64,000 nucleotides of DNA from Castor canadensis (lineage: Eukaryota > Chordata > Mammalia > Rodentia > Castoridae): positions 56,080,501 to 56,144,500 of the forward strand of contig NC_133394.1 of assembly GCF_047511655.1 (NCBI RefSeq). The letters run 5' to 3'. Shown piece after piece: positions 13,079-24,858 of this stretch. How positions within the stretch are numbered: position 1 is the first letter of the stretch; the number at the start of each line of letters is the position of its first letter. The position numbers were made by a program, and so were the translations under genes. The notes below the pieces were generated by a model. It was not told the origin of the DNA, searched no databases, and saw only the letters and a program-made list of their open reading frames with translations.

Positions 13079-14718
13079 TGAAAGCACATGCATAGCTTCT
13101 TAAAATAGCCTACTGTAGAGAGGGAGTGCAGAAGTTGAAAAGGGTATTCTTCTGGTGGCAAATGATTTTATCTTTAATTGAAAAAAGTAAACTAATTAGA
13201 TTGATTTAGACTTTCACTTTATGTCTTAATAAATAGTGTAACTCCAGTTTTATTACTTTTAGAAAACTTATACTACCTCTTTCAAAATTGAATAAACGTC
13301 CATCAATAGTTGGGATGCTTACCAACGAGTCTACTATTAGCTAATTGTTTAGATACCAAGCCATAAAGAAAAATTTTTACATATTGATTACATCATCTAT
13401 AACACGTATTTTCAGGTCCAGATATCTGTCAAAAATCTGTCAGACATAAATTACACCTGACTTATTCTTTGAGTTCAAAAATGTGCATAAACAATGTAAT
13501 TGCTCTTTAAGAAAATCACTTGACAAAAACCTGTGATTTACTATTACCAGTTCATCTATATTAAAATTTACCAGGCACCAGACAAGGTAAAGATGAGTCA
13601 AATCATGAGAGCCCACATTGTAATTTCTATAGTATCTCCAGTTCCTTTCTGCACCCTTGCAACAATAGACAGAATTATGGGTGCCAGCACAGTTGTGATC
13701 TCATTTCATGCTTACAGCTATCCAGTGAGGACCTATGACACATCAGACTTCCAGAGAAGACTCTAGCATTAACACAGTTTAAATCTATATGGGCCTAATT
13801 GTTATAGTAATCAGCTTCAGTGAATATTTCACATTGCAGGTAAAAATTTACTTATAATTTAGCTAAACAAACTTAAGTATGCTGAAAAACAGTAAGGGGT
13901 TTATCAAAAATACAAAGACATAAGTGTCAGAAAACATGATTTTTATTTTTCATAGGGTTTTTAATTGCTATATGCTTCAGATATTTTTAATGCTTCAACA
14001 AGACTATTGTCTCCTAGACATAGCTGTTATATTTCTATTCATTGATAGTAAATAGACAAAATAATATAGTTTTCAAAGATTCCAGTCAACTGTTTTTGAC
14101 ATACAGCAAAGAAAGATATATTCTAATTCTATACTTTATAGCATATTGTAGCTATTATGTTGTCAAAAATACTATATATATCTATATATATCTTAGTATA
14201 TAATCCCTACTAATTCACAGTATAAAGTAATTTTGTTAATTTATTCACTTACCTAAATCTGTTGGGCACATGTAGCATTACAAATATCATATCAGTTATC
14301 TAGAGGTTACTGAAAAAAACTCCAAAAAATAAAACAAGGAAAGTTAAACACTAATGTGCATTCTAATATAAAACTAACAAAGCAAGCCATGGTTCTATAT
14401 TCTGAGTTGCTTCTTTCAAATTTTCCTGCCTGGAAATTAGGCCTTCAGAGATTTAGAGATACAAAGTGTTGAGGAGTTAAGAGATGGTTATAAATTTACT
14501 TTAGAAACCATAGGAGCATTTGGCATGTATACAATCTATGTTTTGTATAATAATCCTTATCAGTTAAAAAAGAGTCAATGTTTATCATAGACATATTTTT
14601 TCTTTAAAAATCAATTACTGCTGGATTATGGGTCATGTGCTTAGTTTTTTCATGAACCTTAACAGTATTATTTCTTGTTTTCAATGTCACAATGTATACC
14701 TTAAAAATAGCATAATGA
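13079..14718. other. No gene recognised
   Basis: AT-rich sequence with no convincing frame. A TATATATCTATATATATC patch lies at about 14172-14195. Confidence 0.5.
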
Positions 14719-14719
14719 A

Positions 14720-15200
14720 AGAATAGGAATATAATGGAAGGGTGAACTCATTCAAAGTACACTGTACACATGTATGGAATTACCACAATGAAATCCCTTG
14801 TGGAAGAGCACATAACAGGAGATATGGGAATAGGTAGAACACCCAAAACATGAAAGTGTTTGATGTCCCCACTACAGAGGAACTAATACAGAAACCTTAA
14901 AGCGACAGAGGTTAACATGAGAAGGGGATCAGGAACCATTGTAAAGATCAGTGAGAGATGAATCAACTTGAGTTGTACACATTTGTACATGGAAGCAATG
15001 CTAGGAATCTTTCTGTATAGCTATCCTTAACTCAACTAGCGAAAACGCTTTGTCTTCCTTATTATGCTTATGTTTTCTCTTCAAACAAGATTAGAGATAA
15101 GGGCAGAACAGGTTCTGCCTAGAAGCAAGGAGGGGAAGGGGAGAAGGTGGGGGAGGGGAGCTTGGGGGAGAAATGACCCAAGCAATGTACGCACATGTTG
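14720..15200 (+). mobile_element. L1 3'UTR fragments
   Basis: From about 14805 this is the sense 3'UTR of the younger L1 type. It includes GATGTCCCCACTACAGAGGA, CTTTCTGTATAGCTATCCTT, a G-rich tract at 15128-15172 and GGGAGAAATGACCCAAGCAA at 15169-15188. It stops without an A-tail near 15200. The first 85 bases (14720-14804) instead resemble the older L1 3' end type seen at 15696-16082, so two fragments may be fused here. Confidence 0.75.
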
Positions 15201-15695
15201 TGCTGCTATTCTGTAAATGGTTTGGTTACATTTCAGAGTACTAATTTGAAACTATAGATACATTAATAATGCTACTACCCTTTTATTTCCACTTTAATTT
15301 TTTATTCATTTTTGAGTGCTCTTCAATATCTTTCAATAGTGTCCATAGTTTTCATTGAAGAGGTCAGATGTTTCACTTCCTGAATTAAATGTATTCTAGG
15401 TGTTTTATTTTTATAGTAACTGTGAATGGGATTTCATGATTTATTGATCAGGAAGTTCACTGACGTTGAAAAATAAGTAGCATTTTTCTATGTCTATTTT
15501 ATATCCTAGAAATTTATTGATTACATTTGTCAGCTGTAATAGTCTTTTGATCAAATCTTTAAGATTTTATATATATATATATGTACAATTTGACTTTCTC
15601 TGTATTTAAATGTAGAATATTACTTTTTTCTTGATTAGTCTAGCCAAATGTCCATTGACTTTTGTTCTCTTAAGAAACACACTGTTTAATTGAAC

Positions 15696-16082
15696 CTGGG
15701 TGGTTAATCTGATTAAAGATCACTATATTAATGTGTGAAATACTACTGTGAAACCCCTTTGAGCAATGAATATCCATTTAAAAAATGAAGGACAAGAATA
15801 TAAAACAGATCTTGTTCCGGGTGAGTACTAGTGACAGAGGAGAGGATGAATGGAGAGGGTAAAAAGGATGAATATGATCAATGTAGTTTATATACCTGAA
15901 TGATAAGAGAACAATGAAACCCACTGAAATTGTTTTAAAAGGGGGAGAAGAGGATGAAAGACAATGATGAAGAGGTGAATATAACAAAGGTACATTACAA
16001 GCACATATGGAAATGTCCCAATGAAACTCCACTGTATACTTAATATATGCTAATAAAAGTTCTCTTAAAAATTGAAAAAAAA
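15696..16082 (+). mobile_element. L1 3' end (older 3'UTR type) with target duplications
   Basis: A 387-bp insertion bounded by AAGAAACACACTGTTTAATT continuing GAAC at 15672-15695 and the near-identical copy at 16083-16107 (one substitution and one extra base). It consists only of an L1 3'UTR: the GTGAATATAACAAAGGTACA-like segment, AAACTCCACTGTATACTTAA, and a terminal AATAAAAGTTC followed by an A-run. The same 3' end type is joined to ORF2 sequence at 49200-50940, which identifies it as L1 rather than an independent repeat. Confidence 0.85.
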
Positions 16083-16194
16083 AAGAAACACCTCTGTTTA
16101 ATTGAACTCATATGGGTTTTTTTGTTTCTATTGTGTATCTAGTATGTGTCTTTTCTCTTCTACACTTTTTGTTCTTTAATAATGTATTTTATTT

Positions 16195-16427
16195 GTTACA
16201 GAAGTGGGATTTGAACTCAGTGGTTCACACTTGCTAGGCAAATGGTGTACCACTTTATCCATGATTCCAGTCATTTTGCTTTGAATATTTTTTGACTGTT
16301 GTTATTGTTTATTTGTTTTCAGATAGGGTCTGCACTAACTTTCCCTGGGCTGGTCTGTTACCACATACCTCCCTACTTCTATCTCCTGAGTAGCTGGGGA
16401 GACAGGTATACAGCACTATGCATGGCT
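16195..16427 (-). mobile_element. Composite B1-like plus tRNA-like SINE
   Basis: The complement of the tRNA-like half (GGGATTTGAACTCAGTGGTT, then TTGCTAGGCAAATGG) lies at about 16207-16275. After a T-rich linker, the complement of the B1-like half follows (CAGATAGGGTCTGCACTAAC, then CTCCTGAGTAGCTGGGGAGA) to 16427. It sits inside the old antisense L1. Confidence 0.8.
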
Positions 16428-16839
16428 TCCCTCTGTTAATTTTAAGTTCAGTTTGTTCTTGACTTTCTAGATTTCCTTAGGTCATTAATGGGGAAACATC
16501 TGTTTCTTGATACAAGTATTATTGTTACAATCTTCCCTCTTAGTTAGTCCTACTTATGTTGAACTTCATATGATTTGTGTCCATTTTCATTTGTTTCAAA
16601 AATTTTTAATTTCTCATTGAATAACTTTAATGAACCACTGTTTGTTCTTACATAGGGTAACTTTTCCCCTCCTTTTCTTATCTTTCTTTTTGGTGTTTTA
16701 GCATTGATATATTTTAGTATAACAGGATAAAAGTAGTGAGTTATTAAAAGAGAGAAAAAACAGTACCTCCAGCTAGAAGTGTAGGGGTGGGAGACAACTA
16801 CCACCCTTTTCCTTTCAATTTCTGTCTTTAGCAAGCAAA

Positions 16840-16970
16840 TGAATTTTATATAATCAATACATTGTAATTCTTGTAATCAATATATTGTTGTACTCAATAC
16901 ATTCAATACATTACTTATAATCAATACATCTTGTAATCTATACATCTTTTATTTGGGTTATTCAATGCAT
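16840..16970. repeat. Degenerate AATCAATACATT minisatellite
   Basis: About six to seven imperfect copies of a unit around AATCAATACATT, with spacing of roughly 14-25 bases, lie between 16852 and 16950. They occupy the interval between recognisable parts of the old L1 and are probably a local expansion. Confidence 0.6.
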
Positions 16971-17110
16971 TTACATTCAAAGTTATTATTGAAATATAAA
17001 GACCTGTGATTGTCATTCCTTTCTGGATATATACATACATAGGATTATAGTACTATAAAGGTATATTACATTCCTATCACAAATCCTTCATTATCTTATG
17101 CTTCCTTGGT

Positions 17111-17741
17111 ATGATATCAGGCACATTAGCACATAAATCTTTCAATTAAGATCATAAACAGAAAAGTGGGAATGAACCTATTTATTTTCCTCACTATGGT
17201 TTTCTCATAAATTAGTTATTAAGACCCACAATGAAAATCCTCTGATTCTCCAAATATAGATATGACACATGATAATCAATATTTAAAAATAATAGAAGAA
17301 AAATCAAAGATGGAGAACCACATAGAATGAGTGTTACTAATCACTGATGAAGAAAAAAAGAAATCTTTTGACTTGTCTTTTAATAATGTATTAAAGCCTA
17401 TTAAAAAGGATTATGTATGTTTCATTACAATATTGACATATATATTGCACATCTTATTTTTATTCTCAGGGATTTTCATTACTGAAGAATTTTGCTTGAT
17501 GTACATTCGATCTTAATATATGATCTCATAATAGACTAATATACATCTATTTCTGTATTTTTTCTAAATAGTTATCAATAAAGTCTGATAACAGATGAAA
17601 TAACTTATCCAAAGTTGAATATGATTCCCCATTCAACTGCCTTCCATTGGAGGAGAATTTGTTAGAGAAAATAATCACCATAAGAGTTTTCAATTTCTCT
17701 GTTCTTCTATTTATTGTTCCTAGAACAATTTAGTGTGTCAA
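17111..17741. other. No gene recognised
   Basis: AT-rich DNA. The 61-codon frame at 17331-17516 has no recognisable features. Confidence 0.5.
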
Positions 17742-17822
17742 TTTTGGCAGTATTTGAGTTTGACCTCAGGGCCTTGCATTTGTTAGGCAGACATTCTATG
17801 ACTGGAGCCATGCCCCCAGCCC
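17742..17822 (-). mobile_element. tRNA-like (ID-type) SINE
   Basis: Complement of the tRNA-like SINE: GAGTTTGACCTCAGGGCCTT, then TTGTTAGGCAGACATTCTAT and GGAGCCATGCCCCCAGCCCT. Only the tRNA-like half is present. Confidence 0.8.
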
Positions 17823-18489
17823 TAAGGGTGTTAATTTTGAAAGTGACTGTGGGTTGTTCATTATTCTAATACTATTGTAAATAGAAAATGAGAATTCTGA
17901 CAATAATTTCAAAGAAACCAATGGAAAAATGAAATATTTTGTATAGCATTGAAAGAATAGGAAAATGAAATAAAATCTAAATAAATTCAAAGTTAAGCTA
18001 TGTTCATTCATGGCTTAAGAAATTAAATTAATTTAAAAATGATTAAATAAATTTAAGAACATATAAAAGTACATTTCAACAGTTTCTGTATTAACTGTCT
18101 CAAATTTTATTTAGAAAATATACACACTAACAGGCAGAAGCAGTACATGTAACAGAGTTTGAAGAATATCGGTATCAGAATTATAAAATCACTATCGATT
18201 CAAAAAATCATTAATTAGAAATTGTAAGTGTTCCAGTTGAACAGAATGGATGATCTAGGAAGAGCCTTCAATGTATGACACAATTTTAATTTCACCTTAT
18301 TATGCTTCTCTATGAGTAGGGGAAATGTTTAAAATACCCACACAGAAAAGGAAAAGCAATAAAAAATTTAAATTACCTATATATTAAAAATTGAAAATAT
18401 ATACCTAACAAACATTATGTCAGTAAATGAATTTCAAACATAAAATTTCAAAAGAAGCAACTATTACAAAATTTGCTATCTACAACATT
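17823..18489. other. No gene recognised
   Basis: Very AT-rich DNA with nothing supported. Confidence 0.5.
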
Positions 18490-18640
18490 GTTCCCAAAGT
18501 GCCATCCACAGACAAACAGCATCAGTATCATACAACTTTTCAGAAGAGCCAAATTTCAGGAGGCATCCTTGACCTACACACAAATCAACCACTCTGTGAG
18601 AAGGACCTCCATGGGTTTATCATGTCTTGATATCTGAGCA
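18490..18640. mobile_element. Possible MER5A-like hAT fragment
   Basis: The order of short matches (CAAAGTGCCATCCACAGACA, AACAGCATCAGTATCAT, GACCTACACACAAATCA, ACTCTGTGAGAAGGACC) resembles the MER5A non-autonomous hAT element found across placental mammals. Divergence is high and the ends were not resolved. Confidence 0.4.
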
Positions 18641-21300
18641 TAAATACCTCCTCTAGGTAATGTCAATAAATTGTGACATTTTGGTACCATCTAATATGAA
18701 ATATCCAAAGTACTGTTATAAATTGACAACAAAACAAGATCTACTTTAATAGACAGGGTTTGGTTACAAACACAGAGACAATTATATATGTATGTGGTTT
18801 TGAACTTACAGCTTGTCGGAAACCAATGAATCAGTGTGGGTCAGATTTTTACCTTTTTGTCTGATGCTGGAGCCTCATGAATACAGAACAGGTGGTCGCA
18901 AAAGGAAGAAGGATATATAATGAGGCTCAAGAGCAGCAGGTTGGATACATAAACATAAGACAGGATTGTCTCTTAGTTTATGTGCCTCTGACATTGTGGT
19001 ATGTGAATCCTGAATAAGCTGATTATCTTTGTGTGTGGAGCAAAAAACACATACTTGGCACAACAGTTTAAGAAGCCCAAAGAGCATTGAGGAACACAGG
19101 AGCAGTGATAGGTTCAGTTGCTTTTTAATGACAAGAATGTGGATCACCAAATTAGCAACAATGGGCATAAGCTTCAAAGACATTGTTGCTTTGCTTCATG
19201 CCACCAAATGCTGCAAGAAAACTGATTTTTTTACTTACACTACCAGAAACATGCAAGAAAGAGAATTCTGGGAAATACTCTAATACCAAGACAAATTGAC
19301 ACACTGCATAAGCACCACCTAGTGGAAAAATGGTCAAATGATAAAAATCAATAATTCATAAAAGAATTTGGATAATTCCATCTAAGTGACTAAATTTTAT
19401 AAAGCAAAAATGCTTGAAATCTCTATAACTAGAGATTCTTGGAAATGAAAATTAGGTAAATTCATTATATTATTTTACCAACATCAGAATTTTAAAGAAA
19501 AATTAAGAGCAGTATTCATTGCTAAGGAAAATATAAATTATAACAAAATATCAAGTTTAGAAGTTGCATATAGTCAGTTATTTACCAACTGGTACTCTAT
19601 AATTAAAAATATATTAATGAATAGATGCATATTTGAACACAATATATAACAGTAAAAGAAAGCAATAAGGAAAATTCAGATAAATTAGAGCATAGTTGAT
19701 TAATTTCCCATAATTTTCAGAACCAAACAATTACAGCTATCAAATAGCAAATGTTCTGCTGTAATGGCTGAGTGAAATATATAAATACTATGAATGTATT
19801 TTAAAGGCAAGTAGTGGAGATACATATTTTACTTTTCTACATGTTTTCAGCATGTGGAAATATGAGATATATGAAAATATGAGATATATATCAGCTATAT
19901 CCTTGGGGCTATTACTGATTGTGAGTGTGACAGGGAGAGCCAAAAAAGAAAAGAGGAAAGACAAAAATAAATCAAGAGAAAGTTTCTCAAAGATTGCCAA
20001 TGTATATAATGTCACTTATGTTTTTTTATGTACATGCAAGTAAATATGGATAAATTAAGATGATGCTATATCTCTAGATATGCGCACTTGAGTGTGTCTA
20101 TTATTTGTTAAAAGAATAGAAAAGCAGTGTTGCATATTATGTAATTTCCCTTCTAGGAAAAAGTCATAAAAGAGAGTTTATCAGAGTATGTGCATACATT
20201 TAAATACAAAAAAAGAAATATACAAACATAGAAAAAGAACAAAGAAACAAGAATTAAAAATAGTGATACAGTCATGGTTTTCCAGAGTGCTGAGGTATTA
20301 CCATACCACAAATGTCAAGGAAGGAATATTAAACAGATATATTAAAGCAGAGTCATTGCAAAATGGAGATGATGGATATCATTTAAATAATTTTTGGAAC
20401 AGTTTGGCAGAAGTTACTAATGTGCTACATGTTAGAAATTAGGAGAACACTGTCACTTTTCACCTTGTGTTCAGGTACCTGGGTGAATAAATATGTTACT
20501 ATATATAGTCATAAAAAGTGGTGAAATGAATGTGTCTCATCCTCCTATGTAGACCATAAATTCAGATTTAAATACAATGAAATTGAGTTGCATATGGGAT
20601 GTAGGAATAATTGGAAATAAATTACTGGATCAGTACAGAGACATTGTATGGCTGATGGCAGTTGTCTCCCATATTATGCTTTGGAAATTGAAATCATGAA
20701 ATAAAACTGAAATCATGAATTTTACTATGACTTTCCATCATTTTTACCTACTTGGTACATAATGTAATTCATAACTTCATATACCACATTTGCACAAACA
20801 CCTAGAATTTAAAGATAATTTTTAAAGTTCTCAATGAAACTCATTTTCACATACTAACCCATAAGTAGTATCAATTATTAAAATTCTTAGCTCATAGCTA
20901 ACCTCCATCCAGACCTACATATCACATAGCCCAGAATATATAATTTTTATCAAAATAAATTCTTTATATGTAATAACTACAAAGAGGTTACTTCTTTTCT
21001 GGTAATTTTGCTCATGAGGATTTTTAGACAAATACTGCTGTGTTTTTGATGTTTTCCTTGGACTTTTTCATCAGTGATTGTGGACACCTGTTGCAGAATG
21101 TTTCCAGGAATATCCAATATTTATATATAGATTAAAGGTTATTGACGTCAGTTAGAAAACTTTCTATGACTTCTCCTAAATTTATCTTACATATAATCTT
21201 GGGGGTTGGATGTATAATCAATTTTTTTTGATATGGTAAAACTTCACAAAGGAAGATGGCTTACAATTGTGAGAAAAATGATCTTTTCTATCAAAGTATT
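18641..21300. other. No gene recognised
   Basis: AT-rich DNA. Opposing frames at 18875-19183 (-) and 19029-19283 (+) overlap, and neither has a recognisable homologue. A 15-bp direct duplication around AAATATGAGATATAT lies at 19858-19892. Confidence 0.5.
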
Positions 21301-21669
21301 TGTTATCCTCTTAGATTACTTAAAAATTCCTCAGGTCACCATCTTAGGTGACCTGCATGTTTAAAGGGTCTTTGCTTCGTGTACAACTCCATTGCCTACC
21401 AAACTGCATGCCATAACCCATCCCCCAAGCCTTTTAGCCAATCGAGGGAGATTGTGAACCTTTGACCTGGACAAATCCCAGGTGAGGGGCAGGTACCACT
21501 GCATCAGGGATATAAGGAGGAGCCACTGTCAGCCATTTTGTGTTTGCATGTTGCCTAGTGGGAGTGAGCACATGCTTGTACCCTCTTGATCAAGAGAAAA
21601 TTGCCTTGTCAAGATTTTCTGTCTCTTGTGTGTCTGTTTTCGGCACTGGCGGGTTATTAAATTCCAACA
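21301..21669 (+). mobile_element. Solo LTR of an endogenous retrovirus
   Basis: A 369-bp unit beginning TGTTATCCTC and ending ATTCCAACA, so its ends form the inverted pair TGTT...AACA expected of an LTR. The 5 bases before and after are GTATT and GTATC, a plausible 5-bp target duplication with one change. The promoter-like TATAAGGAGG at about 21511-21520 and ATTAAA at 21656-21661 fit U3 and polyadenylation elements. No retroviral coding sequence adjoins, so this is a recombined solo LTR. The family is not known to me. The 78-codon frame starting inside it at 21540 is incidental. Confidence 0.65.
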
Positions 21670-22689
21670 GTATCATCAGCATAACCTTATTTTTTGAGTT
21701 TGTGTCTTTGTGTGTGTGTGTAACTTTGACATGGTTTAGGATTCATATAACCAACCACCACCAAAAACCAACTTAGATAACTGCAACCTCATTCCAGGAC
21801 TTCCTCTTGCCACATTTTTATAGCTATCTATTGAAAAAATGTTGAAAAAGTAGCCAGCCTCTATTGAATTGTTTCTGCTCCTCTGACAATAATACTTGTG
21901 TAGAACTATGTCTGGGTTCTTAGGAATTGTTTAAAGATGTACTTAAGGCAATATGTCATCTAGAAAATGAGAAATAAAGGCAGATAATTAATTTGCCTTT
22001 AGGCACAGAATCATGGGACAGTGGCCCCTTGTATTGAATTAACATTCTGTTCAAATTTTATTATTTGGACTCAATCTATTTTACAGGATTATACAAATGT
22101 GCAGTATGGCTGATGTAACTGGAATCATAGGTAATCAAAGATATCATATAACCTCAAAATGAAATTCCATAATATATTTATAATTGGTATTCTAAAGCAA
22201 TTCTAAAGGTATTACAGTATGAAAAGAATTATTAGAAAATAGTAAAAAAAAAAAAGAATTTCAGCTAATTTTAAAGGGGTCATTTATTATTAATTTCCAA
22301 CTAGTTGTCTTGATAAAAAAATTTAATCTCATATGCTGTACTCAGTGATATGCTATAAAATAGATTTCCATTACATCAATTAGGAATAGGTACTGTAGAT
22401 GTATAGCAGTTTAAGCACCACAGTTTTAGAAGTCAGTTTAGCAAAGGAAGCATACTATCCAAATAACCTTTAAATATACAAGAATTTTGTGCATGCTATA
22501 GTAGGTATTGCTTTAAGAAGGAAAGTTAAAATATGTAATTTTTTAGGGAGTACATGTAACAGTTTAACAAGTTAGTGATCAGAGTTCAATCTTCATGGAG
22601 CAACTTAGAGACAAATAATCTATTGGTATCTAAATTTCATGGAAGTTTGAAGAAGATTCATTTAAAAATTTACACCAAGTCTCAAAGAT
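21670..22689. other. No gene recognised
   Basis: AT-rich DNA without a supported feature. Confidence 0.5.
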
Positions 22690-24858
22690 CAAGAGTGTTA
22701 AATAAAATTGAATGATGATGGTAGATTTTTCAATCTCTTTAATGAATGTCATTGGAATTTTGATGGGAATTGCATTAAACATGTAGGTTACTTTTGGGAG
22801 TACAGACATTTTCACTATGTTGATTCTACCAATCCATGAGCATGGAAGATCTCTCCACTTTCTATAGTCTTCCTCAATCTCTTTCTTCAGAAGTTTATAG
22901 TTTTCCTTGTAGAGGTTATTCATATGTTTTGTTAGGTTCACACCTAGGTATTTGATTTTTTTTGAGGCTATTGTAAATGGAATTGTTTTCATACATTCTT
23001 TTTCAGTTTGCTCATTATTAGTGTATAGAAATGCTAATGATTTTTCTATGTTGATTTTATATCCTGCTACCTTGCTATAGCTATTGATGATGTCTAGAAG
23101 CTTCTGAGTGGAGTTTTTTGGGTCTTTAAGGTATAGGATCATGTTGTCTGCAAATAGGGATATTTTCACAGTTTCTTTACCTATTTGTATTCCTTTTATT
23201 CCTTCTTCTTGCCTAAATGCTCTGGCTAGGAATTCCAGTACTATGTTGAATAGGAGTGTAGATAGTGGGCATCCTTGTCTGGTTCCTGATTTTAGAGGGA
23301 ATGGTTTCAGTTTTTCTCCGTTAAGTATAATGCTGGCTGTAGGTTTGTCATATATAGCTTTTATAATGTTGAGGTACTTTCCTTCTATTCCTAGTATTCT
23401 TAGAGCTTTTATCATGAAATGGTGTTGGATCTTATCAAAGGCTTTTTTCTGCATCTATTGAGATGATCGAGTGGTTTTTGTCTTTGCTTCTGTTAATGTG
23501 GTTTATTACTTTTATTGATTTTCGTATGCTGAACCACCCCTGCATTCCTGGGATGAAGCCTACTTAGTCATGGTGAATAATCTTTTTGATGTGTTGTTGA
23601 ATTCGGTTTGCCATTATTTTGTTGAGGATTTTTGCATCAATGTTCATTAAGGAGACTGGCCTATAGTTCTCCTTTTTGGAGGTGTCTTTGCCTGGCTTTG
23701 GGATAAGTGTAATACTGGCTTCATAAAATGCATTTGGCAGTTTTCCTTCCCTCTCTATTTCGTGGAACAGTTTAAGGAGGGTTGGTATCAGTTCTTCTTT
23801 AAAGGTCTGATAGAATTCAGGAGAGACTCCATCAGGTCCTGGACTTTTCTTTTTGGGGAGACTCTTGATTGCTGCTTCAATTTCATTTTGTGTTATAGAT
23901 CTATTCAGGTGATTAATTTCCTCTTGGTTCAGTTTTGGATGATCATATGTATCTAGAAATCTGTCCATTTCTTTAAGATTTTCAAATTTATTTGAATATA
24001 GGTTCTCGAAGTAGTCTCTGATGATTTCCTGGACTTCCATGGTGTTTGTTGTTATCTCCCCTTTTGCATTCCTGATTCTACTAATTTGGGTTTTTTCTCT
24101 CCTCATTTTAGTCAGGTTTGCCAGGGGTTTGTCGATCTTGTTTATTTTTTCAAAGAACCAACTTTTTGTTTCATTAATTCTTTGTATGGTTTTTTTGGTT
24201 TCTATTTTGTTGATTTCAGCTCTTATTTTTATTTTTTCTCTCCTTCTATTTGTTTTGGGATTTGCTTGTTCTTGTTTTTTTAGGAGTTTGAGATGTATCA
24301 TTAGGTCATTGACTTGGGATCTTTCAGTCTTTTTAATATATGCACTCATGGCTATAAACTTTCCTCTCAAGACTGCCTGTGCTGTGTCCCATAGGTTCCA
24401 GTAGGTTGTATTTTCATTTTCATTGACTTTCAGGAACTTTTTAATTTCCTCTTTTATTTCATCAATGATCCATTGTTCATTAAGTAATGAGTTATTTAGT
24501 TTCCAGCTGTTTGCATGTTTTTTGTCTTTACTTTTGTTGTTGAGTTCTACTTTTACTGCATTGTGATCAGATAGTATGCATGGTATAATTTCTACTTTCT
24601 CATATTTGCTGAGGCTTGCTTTGTGCCCTAGGATATGATCTATTTTGGAGAAGGTTCCATGGGCTGCTGAGAAGAATGTATATTGTGTAGAAATTGGATG
24701 AAATGTTCTGTAGACATGAAGTAGGTCCATCTGATCTATTGTATATTTTAGATCTTGGATTTAATTATTGATTTTTTGTTTGGATGACCTATCTATTAAT
24801 GATAATGGGGTGTTAAAGTCTCCTACAACCACTGTGTTGGAGTTAATATATGCAGATC
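22690..24858 (-). pseudogene. L1 ORF2 remnant (endonuclease end plus reverse transcriptase), inactive
   Basis: Antisense L1 ORF2 covering the last third of the endonuclease domain through the reverse transcriptase and into the C-terminal region. The long frame at 23564-24730 includes the endonuclease [10 protein letters not shown] motif and the RT entry motif [20 protein letters not shown]. The frame at 22630-23454 continues with [15 protein letters not shown] and FADNMILY. Three defects are visible. A stop codon follows IHHD at about 23564. One extra A in a GAAAAAAG run (about 23446) shifts the frame at the [11 protein letters not shown] motif. The catalytic FADD box reads FADN (N codon 23143-23145). 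The element lacks its 3'UTR and A-tail at the low-coordinate end, so it was truncated after insertion. ORF1 is absent. Confidence 0.92.

Larger units (their letters stand above)
15290..17110 (-). mobile_element. Old L1 ORF2, interrupted by two later insertions
   Basis: Antisense ancient L1. RT-region text runs from about 15290 to 15671, for example 'ttttcattgaagaggtcag' and 'tctattttatatcctagaaa'. Similarity resumes after the first insertion at 16108-16194 (upstream RT/endonuclease linker). It continues after the SINE at 16428-16620 with 'ttcagtttgttcttgac' and 'ttttcatttgtttcaaa'. Endonuclease-side text 'tttacattcaaagttatta' lies near 16970-16990. Stops and indels are numerous, so no frame survives. 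Its age exceeds that of the L1 and SINE inside it. Confidence 0.75.

Noticed and set aside
16840..16970. CRISPR-like repeat-spacer array
   Set aside because: Units are degenerate, short and irregular, in a mammalian genome and within a decayed L1; it is a minisatellite.
18875..19283. Opposing 102- and 84-codon frames as a possible retrogene
   Set aside because: I tried both strands for ribosomal and other common retrogene proteins and recognised nothing.
21540..21776. 78-codon frame in the LTR
   Set aside because: It starts within U3/R, crosses the LTR end and has no homologue; LTR regulatory sequence explains it.
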